Assembly: GCF_947172395.1 (NCBI RefSeq) | Contig: NC_069104.1 | Coordinates: 7,219,355-7,283,354, forward strand | DNA: 64,000 nt | Origin: Bicyclus anynana | Taxonomy: Eukaryota; Arthropoda; Insecta; Lepidoptera; Nymphalidae | Direction: 5' to 3' | In this document: positions 10,207 to 21,328 of the stretch, piece by piece | Position numbering within the stretch: the stretch's first letter is position 1 | Layout: each line of letters opens with the position of its first letter | Position numbers and translations under genes: made by a program | Notes under the pieces: generated by a model | Told to the model about the DNA's origin: nothing | Databases searched by the model: none | What the model saw: only the letters and a program-made list of their open reading frames with translations

Positions 10207-10512
10207 CATATAAGGAGGTAGAGTGATTGAGTAGAGGATTTATAAGACGGAGTGTCTGAGTTCCATCCCCGGCTGGGCCATTTGAAGTTTTCTTAATTGA
10301 ACCAGGTTTAGCTGGTGGGAGGCTTCGTGGCTAATTACCACCTTACCGATAAAGACGTACCGCCAAGCGATTTAGCGTTCCGGTACGATGTTGTGTAGAA
10401 ACCGAAACAGATTTTCATCCTACTTGTAACTAGTCAGCCCGCTTCCATCTTAGATTGCATCATCACTTACCATCAGGTGAGATTGTAGTCAAGGGGTAAC
10501 TTGTAGGGAATA
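10207..10512 (+). mobile_element. SINE-B, nearly full length
   Basis: It runs from a decayed head through GGTACGATGTTGTGTAGAAAC to CACCATCAGG-type sequence (ACCATCAGGTGAGATTGTAG) and AACTTGTAGGG. The orientation is given by the head at the left. Confidence 0.85.
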
Positions 10513-11216
10513 TTTAAATTTAATAACTTTTAATAATATAATATTAACTTTCACTTAACTGTTGGATCAATAGTCGGACACAGAAGGTGATTCTTGAGAC
10601 GGTGCGTATTGTGAGGAGGTTCCTCACTCTGGAGTTCTGACTGGTTGCTTGGGCACTCAAATGTCCCGCAGCGAGAGGGTTGTTTTTTGTACATTTTTAA
10701 TCGTGTTAAGTGTTATATTTTGTATAAATAACGTTGTTAAAAATTAAAAAAGGTGAAATAAATAAATGAGATATTAGTATCTCATATACGATAAATGTTT
10801 TAACATTTTATTTATTTTATTTATTTAAACTTTATTGCACAAAACAAAAACAATAACAAAGAAAACAAAGGAAAACATAGAAAACAAGTATGTGCAAAGG
10901 CGGTCTTATTGCTTATAGCAATATCTACCAGACAACTTTTGGATAAAGGAATTAATGTAATTAAATGCGGGATAGTGCAACAAAAAAAATATATATATAT
11001 AATAATAAAAACAGTATATTTATATATACTACATGTATAAATATAAAATATACATAATATTTAATAAAATAAATAAATAAATATATATATATATAAACAT
11101 AAATATACCTGAGTAATAATTATAAAGAAACTACGAATTACAACTATACAGGTAATATTTGAATAAACGACTTTTAAGAGTTCCCAGTGTCTTTGAATTA
11201 CGTATTTCATAAGGAA
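10513..11216. other. AT-rich, low-complexity stretch; no gene
   Basis: Positions 10800-10940 contain TTTAAACTTTATTGCACAAA and look like the minus-strand 3' end of a retroelement. Positions 10980-11110 are runs of AT, ATA and AAAT. Confidence 0.45.
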
Positions 11217-11254
11217 TTTATTTATATTAATGTTTAGACATTAATATAAATAAA
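11217..11254. repeat. Perfect hairpin, 17-bp arms
   Basis: The arms 11217-11233 and 11238-11254 are exact reverse complements around TTAG. The sequence is very AT-rich, so a chance origin is easier than for the GC-containing hairpins. Confidence 0.7.
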
Positions 11255-11451
11255 ATGTTAAAGCAAAATCACAGTAAAGAGTTTCTGCAAGCTTAGCATG
11301 AATGCAGTTATGCTCGCTACATAGCGACCACTTGTTATTCAGCCGGCCGTGAATGGAAGGCATTGTTTTAATTTAACTTGTGAATTATTTTTTCATTTGG
11401 ATATGATCATTTAGATATTTCGCTTTTCATAATTGAAGATTTCGTCATCAT

Positions 11452-11512
11452 TAACAACCCAAATTCGGCTCACTGTTAAACACGAGTCTCCACTTAGAAT
11501 GAGAAGGGTCTC
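11452..11512 (-). mobile_element. SINE-A tail fragment
   Basis: The minus strand carries the diverged end of SINE-A (CAACCCAAATTCGGCTCACT). It abuts a LINE remnant. Confidence 0.65.
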
Positions 11513-11900
11513 CTATCATAATCTCTCTCCAAAGAGTAAAAAATCTTTTGTAGGTTTGGGTGTACTCTTCTATAACAAGATCCCCAAGACTGTGCCTGCC
11601 ACTGCATACCACCTTAAAGCTATGCATTGCCACCTGCCAATGCATAGCTTTAAGCAATGTCTTTTACTTAATCGAGTTAAATTACTTAGTCGAGGTTGCT
11701 ACACAATTGATGAGTTCCTCAATGATAAAGATGCTTGGAGGACATTGGGTCAGCTTCCACCTTCACACAGGAAGAAAAACTATAAGAAATTGTAATGTTA
11801 TCATCAGCTATTATAATAATGGATGATGTTTTTTAAAAGAGCAACTGTTGAGCTTCTTGCCGGTTTCTTCTCAGCAGAACCTCCGGTTTGGAAGGCAGGC
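11513..11900 (+). pseudogene. LINE C-terminal fragment and 3' UTR
   Basis: The frame to 11795 reads ..KKSFVGLGVLFYNKIPKTVP..SFKQCLLLNRV..YTIDEFLNDKDAW.., ending at a TAA. This pattern (FYNKIP, a spaced SFK, then a short tail) resembles the C-terminus of non-LTR retrotransposon polyproteins. The following UTR contains AAAAGAGCAACTGTTGAGCT and TCTTGCCGG, also seen as scraps at 18927-18972 and 37425-37470. A minus-strand relative lies at 45467-45565. All catalytic domains are absent, so this is a dead fragment. The exact LINE clade is uncertain. Confidence 0.6.
11613..11654. repeat. Perfect hairpin inside the LINE remnant
   Basis: CTTAAAGCTATGCATTG (11613-11629) and its exact reverse complement (11638-11654) flank an 8-base loop. 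The related copy at 45467-45565 has only the second arm, so the first arm looks newly made here. Confidence 0.85.
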
Positions 11901-12054
11901 CGCTAGAAGGATGAAAATTAAATTGAACCAATCTCTTTCAAACAAAAAAAGAATTTTCAAAATTAGTTAAAAAATTACGAAGTTATGACATAACAACCTT
12001 GAGAACCTCCTCCTTTTTCTTGAAGTCAGCTATAAATAGCCTGATACCTACCTT

Positions 12055-12180
<126 letters not shown>

Positions 12181-13502
12181 TATAGTACTTGCAAGTCGAA
12201 AGCATTTCGGCACGGTTTCCGTCCCTCAGGCACTCTGTTTCTATGGAAACAACATTGCTATTTATTCAAGCATTCGTATCTCATCCAACTAACTAAACAA
12301 ACGTCGACCTGCTTCAACTTGAATAGATTTAGTAAGCAAAGCAAAGTGGGCGCGTCTAAGTGATTAAGCGCAATTGGTACAAACAAATGGATCGGTTCAT
12401 TTCTTTTTTACATCCATTTATACGCGACGACACGATTCCGATGCGATGACGTGACGAAAAATAGTTTATTGGGTATAGTAGCGCTATTCTGTAACGATAT
12501 ATTTATAACTCGATGTGAGCTTCCAGTTCATCTCTTTCTCGTTGTTTCTATGTCATGGTTAGATAGAAAGATATAGATAGAGAGATGTATTCAAGACTCA
12601 TACTGTCGAGTCAGAAAAGATCGCTACTAAGTCGCGCTACAGATAAAACTTAGTTCCTCTCGGATTCCGCCACACCTAAAACTCCCCATTGAAGTACATT
12701 TAATTTAATGAGGCTTTAGTCATGTATGCCCGTCAAGTAGAATTCATAAAATCTTGACACGTATTGATAATTTAATACAAATTCATTTACCTATTTCTAT
12801 ACTTTACAAGCATAATATAAACATCTATTATGCTTGTTTGTAGTGACCGCCTCGAATACTAAGAACAACCACCAAGAAGTTAAGCAGTTATTATTTTTTT
12901 ATTAACATTTATTTGTACTTTTTTTTTGAATTTTACAAATAGTTGCTTCTGCAAATAAAAATAAAATATAAGACATATTTCAAAATTAAAAAAAAAAATT
13001 AGCTACTTGAATTTTTACAGAGATTTGAAGATACATCGCAAATGTGTACGGCACTATGTTATTACTGTACAGTACGGTTTGTTATAAAATACAGTTCTAA
13101 AACGGCATGAAAACTTTATTATGCTTCTATTAAATTCAGATACGTACCAATATCGCAAGGTGTAAATAAAAAAAGCTACCAATAAGTCTCAATACATTAG
13201 AACCTTGCCTCGCTGCAAACATCAATCTAACTTTATTTCGTCTATCCCTGAACCTTCACTGATGTATTGCGTTTAAATATATGGAAAATACATTGGATTG
13301 GAGTTCGTGAGGAGATTATTTGCTGTGAGGTACTGGAAGTTGGCTTTGTAGGTGAATCGGTGACCTACATTGATAAAGATAGGCAATGTCTTAGTCGTGA
13401 ATGACGAAAGATCAGATGGGTCTTTTAGATAAGGAGATTTGTCTCTGATTATAATCATACTACATTCGCGAGTATAACATTTTACCAAAATGTAAGTAGT
13501 AG
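12181..13502. other. No recognised gene
   Basis: Mostly unique AT-rich sequence. A 71-codon minus-strand frame (13273-13488, ending ..NSNPMYFPYI) has ordinary amino-acid composition but no recognised motif or splice support. A 12-bp-arm hairpin is at 12806-12837. Confidence 0.4.
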
Positions 13503-13870
13503 AGCTGTGACAGCCAAGTAGAATCTCTGCCTTTGATTTGGAAGGGCGTAGGTTCGAATCTGGTCCGGGGCATGTTATTTTTATTCTTTACAAGTTAGCC
13601 CTTGACTACAATCTCACCTGATAGTAAGTGAAAAACTTTGTGTACTTCCAACTTTACATGTGCATTTTAAGAAATTAAATATCACGTGTCTCAAACGGTG
13701 AAGAAAAAACATTGTGAGGAAACCTGCATACCTGAATTTTTTTTTAATTTTCTATATGTGTGAAGTTTGGCAATCCGCATTGGGCCAACGTGGTGTACCA
13801 TTAGCCTTACTTTTCTCATTCTGAAATTAGACTCGTGCTCAACAGTGAGCCGAATATGAGTTATTAGTGA
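13503..13870 (+). mobile_element. SINE-A carrying a SINE-B tail fragment
   Basis: The SINE-A head (GGTTCGAATCTGGTCCGGGG) ends near 13573. Positions 13574-13632 are the minus-strand SINE-B tail (TTCTTTACAAGTTAGCCCTTG), and SINE-A resumes at TTCCAACTTTACATGTGC through to the tail. This is an insertion or template-switch product. Confidence 0.85.
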
Positions 13871-14355
13871 TGAAGTAGTAGACCTCGTTGGAGAGAGCTT
13901 ACCCGGAGAAGTAATACCGCTATTTATTTTAACATCATTCAAAGTTCCCGAAGGAATACACAAAAAAAAATCTCGATGACCTCTCTGGTTCAGTAATGCA
14001 GTGGTTTTCAGCAAAGAGATCCTGGCTTCAATTCTCAGCTCCAGTCAGATTAGGTCTTTATGTTTTCTAACTTGGCATTCGGTCGTGGCTACCAACCCTA
14101 CCGGTAAAACCGTATCTACAGCGATGTATTATTCCAGTACGTATATCGCTTTCAATTGGTGTGTGTGGCGAAGGATGCAATTTTGACGAAGGTAAGCCCT
14201 CACAAAGAAAAGGAAATTCACACCGCATGATACAAACTCCGGTTTCTCATACATGGATGCATATTTATTACAATAATAAATATTTATTTATGGGTTTTTA
14301 AGAGATAACCCAACGGGAATCGGCCTGTACGGACTCTTCGCCGCTGGTAGCTACC

Positions 14356-14423
14356 GTCTTAACACTTTATCGTGTCTTAACACTGTATCTTGTCTTAACA
14401 CCGTATCGTGTATTAACATCAAG
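14356..14423. repeat. 18-bp tandem repeat, almost four units
   Basis: The unit GTCTTAACACTGTATCGT repeats at 14356, 14374 and 14392, and partly at 14410, with single-base changes. Confidence 0.85.
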
Positions 14424-14571
14424 AGAGACCGCAGTCAAGGGCAAACTTATCTTTGAATGAAAAACTTGAAAAAACAAAATATAATGTCTCTACCTAATTA
14501 GTCTGATACCGTAATTCCCACCCGCCTATTATACAATCTTAACAAATGAGAACGAAATATTAAAAACAATA

Positions 14572-14890
14572 AGACGAGGTCGCACGGACCATTACCAGCG
14601 GATCCGATTGTATCGCATTCTCACATTCATTAGCCGAATTTTTGAAGGTCACCGTATCGAGGACGAAAGTAATGTATGTTAGCAGCCTCTTACCAACTTG
14701 ATATCTAATAAGAACAATAGGGTTTCTAATAAGAACAGCGAAGATGTGGAATGCCCTTCCAGCTTCTGTGTTTCCTAACACTTATGGTTTGTGCACCTTC
14801 AAGACAAGAGTGAAAACCTCATCATTGCTTTCCACCAGGCATGATTGTAGTCAAGCGCAAGTCTATTATGAATAAAAAAATTAAAAAAAA
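14572..14890 (+). pseudogene. LINE C-terminal fragment, jockey/CR1 type
   Basis: One frame reads FLIRTAKMWNALPASVFPN, then TFKTRV, and continues to TAA at about 14873, followed by an A-rich tail. The motif RTAK-x-WN-x-LP-x-SVFP marks the C-terminus of jockey-superfamily LINEs. The upstream part (about 14572-14690, ..RTDHYQRI..) is diverged and disrupted. Polymerase and endonuclease domains are absent. A relative on the minus strand is at about 33085-33365. Confidence 0.65.
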
Positions 14891-14920
14891 TATCGCCCTA
14901 TCTCTCTATTTCATACTAGC

Positions 14921-15091
14921 TGACGCACCGCGGTTTTACCCACGTAGTTCCCATTACAATACGGGGATAAAATTTAACTGACCACTCGCAAATAACGTGG
15001 CTTTCTAGTAGTAAAAGAATTTTCAAAATCGGTTCAGTAGATCCAGAGATTACCCCTACAATATCACAAACTTTACCTCTTTATAATATTA
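14921..15091 (-). mobile_element. HEL-3 Helitron-like element
   Basis: On plus it runs from ACTAGCTGACGCACCGCGG to CAAACTTTACCTCTTTATAA. The terminal CTAG is at the left, so the element is on the minus strand. Confidence 0.8.
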
Positions 15092-15171
15092 CTAGCTGTC
15101 ACCCGCGTATAGTTCCCGCTCCCGTGAGAATATAAGTATAAAAGATAGCCTGTGACATTTATACATAACGA
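15092..15171 (-). mobile_element. HEL-3 Helitron end, truncated
   Basis: CTAGCTGTCACCCGCG directly follows the previous element and breaks off at about 15170 where SINE-B begins. Confidence 0.65.
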
Positions 15172-15434
15172 TGGAAGAGGGCTAACTTTTTAGGAGTAGA
15201 ATGATATTCACACACACACTCCTTTCGGTTTCTACACGGCATCGTACCGGAACGCTAAATCGCTTGGCGGTACGTCTTTGTCGGTAGGGTAGTAACTAGC
15301 CACGGCCGAAGCATTCCCAGCTAGCCAGACCTGGGCCAATTAAGAAAACATCAATCGGTCCATCCGGAGATCGGTCCCGGGACCTCCGTCTTGTAAGTCC
15401 ACCGCGCCTACCACTGCGCCACGGAGGTCGTCAA
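15172..15434 (-). mobile_element. SINE-B
   Basis: The minus-strand head is at the right (GCGCAGTGGTAGGCGCGGTG, with a B-box equivalent to GGTCCCGGGACC nearby). The body contains GGTACGTCTTTGTCGGTAGG. The 3' tail is truncated. Confidence 0.85.
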
Positions 15435-15862
15435 AATCACTTTAAATATTATTAACAAAAAGTATCGAATTCCACGCACCTTTCACTACATACTCCCACT
15501 CCCAAAACGTTGTCAAATCGCATCTTTTATTTTATCACAGATCTGAATAATTTAATTATCTATAAATATTCTTATTTAAATGGTTATTAAAAAGTAGATA
15601 GTAATAATGATTTAAACACTACAAATTGCATTAATCAATTGACTTTTACGACATTTCTTAAATCGATTTTAATTTACAAATTAAATAATATCTACGTGCA
15701 AGCAATCTTATTAGAATTTTAAAACGCATTAATAAATGAAGGAAAGAAAATTATCCAGTCGTGTTTATATGAATATTGAATATATTTTTTAATTATTTCC
15801 TACAAACAAATATCTACCACTTTGCTTGTATTAGACGTATTTATTTTCAGTATAGGTTATTC
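15435..15862. other. AT-rich stretch, nothing recognised
   Basis: No coding signal, terminal repeat or SINE box is seen. Confidence 0.5.
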
Positions 15863-16047
15863 ATCATCATCAACCCATATTTGGCTCACTGCTGAGCTCG
15901 AGTCTCCTCTCGGAATGAGAGGGGTTAGGCCAATAGTCCACCACGCTGATCCAATGCGGATTGGCAGACACACACACGCAGAGAATTAAGAAAGTTCTCT
16001 GGTATGCAGGTTTCCTCACGATGTTTTTCCTTCACCTTTTGAGAACC
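15863..16047 (-). mobile_element. SINE-A, 5'-truncated
   Basis: It runs from the tail (CATCATCATCAACCCATATT) to CTTCACCTTTTGAGAACC. The tRNA-like head is missing, and a MITE N remnant follows. Confidence 0.85.
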
Positions 16048-16065
16048 GTGATTTGGTTTATTTTG

Positions 16066-16141
16066 GTGATTCCGTATAAATTTGCGTTTACGTCAATGCG
16101 ATAGTAACAGTACGAAAATATTGAAAACTCCCACTAGGCAC
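16066..16141 (+). mobile_element. MITE N, right half only
   Basis: AAATTTGCGTTTACGTCAAT..GAAAACTCCCACTAGGCAC matches the right half of the complete copies at 37921-38088 and 50235-50407. Confidence 0.75.
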
Positions 16142-16164
16142 ACAGAACGTTGCTCAATCTACAC

Positions 16165-16346
16165 TTAATATTATAAAGAGGTAAAGATTGTGGTGTTGTA
16201 AACTCTGGATCTACGTAACCGATTTTGAAAATTCTGTAACCACTAGAAAGCCACGTAATTTGAGAGTGTCATAGGCTACATTTAATCCCCGTGTTCTCAC
16301 GGGAACGGGAACAATGGGGCTCAAACCGCGGGGCTTCTTATAGCTG
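16165..16346 (+). mobile_element. HEL-3 Helitron-like element
   Basis: It starts TAATATTATAAAGAGGTAAA and ends GCTCAAACCGCGGGGC..TAGCTG. The terminal CTAG is decayed. Confidence 0.75.
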
Positions 16347-16594
16347 TGCCTAAAATCAATATGCAAATAAATTCGTTCACACAAGGAAATTATTTCACCG
16401 ATTTCAACATAACGATGCCACTATTCTGTAATAGACTGTGTTTAGCATTCTTATATTCAAACACGCGATAGAATGGGGAAGAAATTATGCATTGGATAAT
16501 GATTAAATAATATTGCATAATATTGCAATCATGTACAGGCGGAAACAGTTAATACCTTAACTCCGTTGCTGGGTAATGGGTATTAAACGAAGCT

Positions 16595-16860
16595 AATTTC
16601 TATGTCCCGGTTTGGTACAGGTTGTGCGGGATATCAATTTTGTAACCTGTTTTTAGATACATCTTGTTGACATTTTATGCAAGAGACAGATTAAAAAATT
16701 GTTAAGGATAATTTTGTTTTTTTAAAAGGAACATGATTTCAATTTCTATGTCCGGGCGACGCGAGTTGTTCAGGATGTCAATATTTTACCAGTTCTTGAT
16801 TATGTTGACGTATTGGGTGAGACACAGATTAAAAAATTGCTAAGACTGATAATTTTGCTC
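16595..16860. repeat. Diverged tandem duplication, about 146-bp unit
   Basis: AATTTCTATGTCC..TCAATTTTGTAAC and AATTTCTATGTCCGGG..TCAATATTTTACC occur 146 bases apart. Both are followed by GAC-AGATTAAAAAATTG. Confidence 0.65.
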
Positions 16861-17040
16861 AATAATTAAAAAAATATTGTTTTTTTTTTATTTATTTTAC
16901 ATTTGAAATACTTAATACCGGTTTTAATAAAGTAAAAATGTGTAACAACAACGATAACGGTAATTAAAAAATACTATAATCTACACAAATATTTTAAAGA
17001 GAATTTTTGATTTTTGTACGTAACAAATAAATTCAAAAAC

Positions 17041-17165
17041 TATTCGGCTGATTTGAAAAATTCTTTCACCTGTAAAAAGCTACTTTATCAGGGAGTAATA
17101 GGCTCCATATTCCCACAAAAAAAAAAAAAAGAGATACACGGGTATATCTGCGAGGTTATACTAGT
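17041..17165 (+). mobile_element. Helitron-like fragment with A-run
   Basis: TATTCGGCTGATTTGAAAAA..CAGGGAGTAATAGGCTCCAT resembles the HEL-3/HEL-4 interior. An A-run at 17118-17131 and a short ..ACTAGT end follow. Confidence 0.5.
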
Positions 17166-17169
17166 TTAG

Positions 17170-17356
17170 TATCTAGTATTATAAAGCTGAAGAGTTTGTT
17201 TGATTAAACGCGCTAATCTCAGGAACTACTGGTCCGATTTGAAAAACTTTTTCAGTGTTAGATAGCCCATTTATTGGGGAAGGCTATAGGCCATATATTA
17301 TCCGTATTCCTACGGGAACGGGAACCACGCGAGTGAAACCGCGCGGCATCAGCTAG
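17170..17356 (+). mobile_element. HEL-2 Helitron-like element
   Basis: It is a complete copy from TATTATAAAGCTGAAGAGTT to GTGAAACCGCGCGGCATCAG, ending CTAGT. The subterminal hairpin (CGCG..CGCG) lies about ten bases from the end. Confidence 0.85.
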
Positions 17357-17450
17357 TGAAATATAAAATGTTGCTAGCTAACTCCCTTTTTTCGTATCTG
17401 CCGGTCAGTACGGAACCGCAGAGCATTTCTTCGTACTGACTTTCTATTTT

Positions 17451-17561
17451 TCATTTTTCTTTCTCTTTCTTTTCGGCCCGTTCTCTTTCCTCTCTCCTTA
17501 TCATGATAGCTCTCAGCATCTGCGAGTACTTCCTCCATTCCTCCTCGTCTGCTAGTATACC
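17451..17561 (-). pseudogene. C-terminal protein fragment, probably from a LINE
   Basis: One minus-strand frame encodes ILADEEEWRKYSQMLRA, then IMIRREERERAEKKEKEK and a stop (TCA on plus, 17451-17453). The charged ending with an E-x-W and an RxERE pattern resembles the tails of R1-type LINE polyproteins, but I assign it only tentatively. Its upstream part is cut off exactly where a HEL-1 element begins (17562). It could also be the end of a host exon. The codons are clearly protein-like. Confidence 0.45.
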
Positions 17562-17783
17562 AATCCTACTAATTATAAACGCGAAAGTTTGCGTGTAAAT
17601 GTGTATGTTTATTCCTCCTTTGCGCTGCGGCTAGTTGCGAGTTGACTGAAATTTAGAATGGAAATAGATTTTACTCGGGACTAACACAAAGGCTACTTTT
17701 TATCCCGGAAAAATCCTTGGTTCCCGCGGGATCTGTGAAAAAACTGAATTCCACGCTGACGAAGTCGCAAGCATCCGCTAGGT
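17562..17783 (+). mobile_element. HEL-1 Helitron-like element, single-unit form
   Basis: It starts TCCTACTAATTATAAACGCG and ends CGCTGACGAAGTCGCAAGCA, then TCCGCTAGG. It has only one internal unit, unlike 260-627. Confidence 0.8.
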
Positions 17784-18094
17784 TACAATATTAATGAAAA
17801 CAGTCAAATATGTAGATACAAATAGTAATAAATATTTAAAATGTAATTTGAATATAACTAAATTATTTTTGAAATTGATCATAAGTCATTTAAATTATGC
17901 AACATTGTGATTTATATACTCGATACTCGCAATATATTTTGCAGCTATTACATTAATAATAGATTAATTTGTGTAAATTAATCAAGCTTTTACAATTTTT
18001 TTGCATTAGATAATTAGTAATTATAAAATGTATAATTTCTTAGGATTATGTTATATACTTTCTATCACAATATTACGATTTGGTACCGTATTTT
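17784..18094. other. AT-rich stretch, nothing recognised
   Basis: No coding signal or repeat boundary was found. Confidence 0.5.
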
Positions 18095-18215
18095 TTACCT
18101 AGTTACCCGGATAATGAGGTTCTAGGTTCGAGTCCTGGGTAGGGCTATGGGTTTTCTCGTTTCCGATTGCCTCAGGGAGCCTTAGACTAGCTATTGTTAA
18201 TATTTAAATTAGTCA
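18095..18215 (+). mobile_element. SINE-F, degraded tRNA-like element
   Basis: It contains a B-box (GGTTCGAGTCC), then TGGGTAGGGCTATGGGTTTT and CCGATTGCCTCAGGGAGC. It is a single copy in the window. The A box is not recognisable. Confidence 0.5.
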
Positions 18216-18545
18216 AAGCAGAGAGCAGGATAAGTCGTCGCTTCCAAGTGTTTTCATAAACATCTGTGAGTGATCGACGAAGTAATAGGCTAGTAGACAC
18301 TTTTTATATGAAAACTACATGAAAATTTTGTTTTAAATATTTTTTTAAAAATTGCAGCATCCAACGGCTTCCTGCAACTATAGCATGGCAACTTCGTTCG
18401 TAACACGTAATGAATGAAAAACGCACAACTGATGCACCTCACCCCGCACGCACGATTTCACACCCGCGCAGTCTTGCCCCCGTCGCCCGTATATCATGGA
18501 AGTGTCATTATCGAACTTGCCAGACTATTTTTTTTTTATTATTAT

Positions 18546-18846
18546 TCTTTATAAGTTAGGCCTTGACTACAATCTCACCTGATGGTAAGTGATGATGCAG
18601 TCTAATATGGAAGCGGGCTAACTTGTTAGGAGGAAGATGAAAATCCACACCCCTTTCGGTTTCTACACGACATCGTACCGGAACGCTAAGTCTTTGTCGG
18701 TAGGGTGGTAACTAGCCACGGCCGAAGCCTCCCACCAGCCAGACCTGGACAAATTAAGAAAATCTCAATCTTCCCAGCCGGGGATCGAACCCAGGACCTT
18801 CATCTTGTAAATCCACCGCGCATACCACTGCGCCACGGAGGCCGTC
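18546..18846 (-). mobile_element. SINE-B, nearly full length
   Basis: It extends from the tail TTAGGCCTTGACTACAATC to the head (minus strand: GGCCTCCGTGGCGCAGTGGT). A short deletion removes CGCTTGGCGGTACG. Confidence 0.9.
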
Positions 18847-18926
18847 ATATATATATTTTAATTGCAGAGGACATTATTGTTTGCAGTCGTAATAACAGTA
18901 ATTTACGTATTATTAAAAAAAAAAGA

Positions 18927-18972
18927 TCATTTTAAAAGAACAATTTTTGAGTTTCTTCTTAACAGAACCTGT
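18927..18972 (+). repeat. LINE 3' UTR scrap
   Basis: TTTTAAAAGAACAATTTTTGAG..AGAACCTG matches the UTR that follows the LINE remnant at 11513-11900. Confidence 0.5.
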
Positions 18973-19194
18973 CTGAAAAGATGATGATATCAGATAGTTT
19001 CATATGCATACATTTCTCTCCATCGAAATGTGTAATTCAATAGAAATTCCATCATGTCACATAGATGGAATATCTGAACGTGAAATGTTTGGCGATATTT
19101 GCAACGTGCTCAGCTAAACTTTCCTTCATATTCGCACCGAGTTTTATTCACATTCCAATTTTCTAGGCACCATCTATCTATATCTATTGAAACA

Positions 19195-19363
19195 TTATCT
19201 TTAAAATACAAAATCGAAATGTAATCACGAAATCTCAAAAACCGCTTGACGTATAAAGATGAAATTTGGCAGGCAGGTAGCTTGCTTATATTTAAGAACG
19301 GATTTTGCGATAGGGCCAGATTAAGGAGATCAAAGGGCGGACGAAGTCGCGGGCGTCCGCTAG
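19195..19363 (+). mobile_element. HEL-1 type Helitron end, variant body
   Basis: It contains AAATCTCAAAAACCGCTTG and GAAATTTGGCAGGCAGGTAG. It ends with the perfect GCGGACGAAGTCGCGGGCG / TCCGCTAGT hairpin and terminus. Confidence 0.75.
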
Positions 19364-19907
19364 TACTATCCAATGATAATAATTATAATCATACTCTTTT
19401 TAAATATCTAAAAGTGCCTCTTCATTACTCAAGGTCGGTGTGCTTCCTAAATTGGTTTCTAATTTATGGCTGGTGGGAGGCGAGGCTCATTTATGCGAAT
19501 TTAATGTAATTCTTTTGAGAAAAATAAAGATCTTAAAATAGAACATAGTCTTTTGTGACTAACTGAAAGGATCGAGAATATTGGTCGTATTAAAAAGACA
19601 CGGCACGTGGTATTTAAAAAAAAACGTCTATGACATACAGACACGAGTACCTACTGTAGAAAATAGAGAGGAAATATCTCAAACAAGTCCATATTATTCC
19701 ACTTTCCGCGCAAAATGTGTTCATAATTTGATATTGAGGGAACGTGTTCGCACGAATATCCTCTTTGTAGTAAAGTAATGGATGGACGGAGATAATATTT
19801 TATTGTCCAACAATTTCAACTTACTTTCGCATGTTAATGTGAGCCTTTGTCCCCCTAATGTATGCAGAACTTTATTATATTACTCGAAATTTACTAATTT
19901 ATTTATA
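19364..19907. other. No gene seen
   Basis: Apparently unique sequence. Frames of 65 and 87 codons lack motifs and partly overlap Helitron sequence. Confidence 0.45.
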
Positions 19908-20062
19908 CATACGACGCCCCACGGTTTCACCCGCGTAGTTTCCTGTTTCTGTTAACTGTTTTAAATATGTGTACTGTATAACATTCACAATTGACGTGGC
20001 TTTCTAGTGGTGAAAGAATTTTTAAAATCGGTTCAGTAATTCCAGAGATTCCATATGTTTCA
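19908..20062 (-). mobile_element. HEL-3 Helitron-like element, truncated
   Basis: ACGACGCCCCACGGTTTCAC..GGTTCAGTAATTCCAGAGAT. The CTAG terminus and the first bases are lost. Confidence 0.7.
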
Positions 20063-20126
20063 CCCGCGTGGTGGAATCTCAATCGGCCCAGCCGGGGATC
20101 GAACTCAGGACCTCCGTCTTGTAAAA
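20063..20126 (-). mobile_element. SINE-B head fragment
   Basis: TCTCAATCGGCCCAGCCGGG, then GATCGAACTCAGGACCTCCG, fused to the Helitron piece. Confidence 0.75.
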
Positions 20127-20705
20127 ACTAACTAACTGTCTGCTCCGATAACTAATAACCTCCACCGGAAACTATATAGGCTCTAGTAATATAATAAAGT
20201 TGCTTGTCATGGCTTGGACTTAAAACTGCTGTAACCCAAAAAAAACGTCATCATCCTTATCACCCTATTTTATTGGCCCACTTCAGGGCCAGACCACAAT
20301 CTTTAGAGAAGAGATACAAAAATGTCATACATCACTATTCTTCAAAGTAAAATTAAAAAAAATGGTTCATATTTGAATCCTGATAAAAATTATAAAGGAA
20401 TTATTATAGCTACTGGAAGAAATTACATTTCAAATAACCCTCGACGTTACTACTTGTTGAAATATTAAAAATTAATAACTCCATCTCTCTACCTCCATCA
20501 AAGAAATATCAACCTCTACGTTAATGCTTACTGATATAAAATCAATAAGAAATTCCATCATAGAAAATTATTTTACGTCGGCAACTCAATACCTGAGTTC
20601 TTGGGACTTCATTAAATTAGATTGCCTTCTCGTGCACGGTCAATATACAGTTTGTATACATTGGTACATCAATATATACACGTATTTATAAATACGGCTA
20701 TAATG
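20127..20705. other. No gene seen
   Basis: AT-rich sequence without recognisable repeats or exons. Confidence 0.45.
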
Positions 20706-21179
20706 ATATAGACCAATGGTTCCCAAACTTGATTGAGCTCGCCCACTTAATAAAAACCCACCTCTTGACCGTCGGCAACGGCATAAAATATTGGTAGATG
20801 CTAGCCACCCACTATTCAGTAATGTCATGCCACGACATCATGCAGATCACGACCAATAGACGATCAGTTTTATCGGATGTCAAGCCGTTAACGCTACAGG
20901 CATGTGGGCTTCTCGGATGATCGAACTAGCATTACACAGATTACCTTGTTTTTGTGATCAGGGCAAAAACAATTCGCTGACGCACAATAATAAATCTTAT
21001 CAATCTTAGATAACAATAAATAATTAATTAATTTAATTTAATAACTTTAAATATAGTTACTGTGGGCGTCCGGCTGTTAGCCCAATCGGTCGGCTTATCT
21101 TATTTCAGAGCCCCCTCAGCTCACTGCCCACCTCTGGGTCGTGCGGGATAGAGATACTTTGAAAACACCTGACATAGAG
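20706..21179. mobile_element. Degraded hAT-like element
   Basis: The left end CAATGGTTCCCAAACTTGA (20714) and the right end ATACTTTGAAAACACCTG (to 21171) are diverged inverted repeats of the CAGNGGTTCTCAAACTT type. The flanks ATATAGAC and ACATAGAG agree at 6 of 8 positions, as expected for an old 8-bp duplication. There is no intact frame. Confidence 0.6.
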
Positions 21180-21328
21180 TATAATTAAGTTCTAACTTAC
21201 TCACTGACTTAAACATCATCGGCCAATTCAAACGCTTGTGATAAAGCTTAAACTTTACACAGAACCCTTTGTTTATAACGTAGATAAGGGTTTAAGCTGG
21301 GGTTTGGAATTTTCCTTTAGATAGATTT

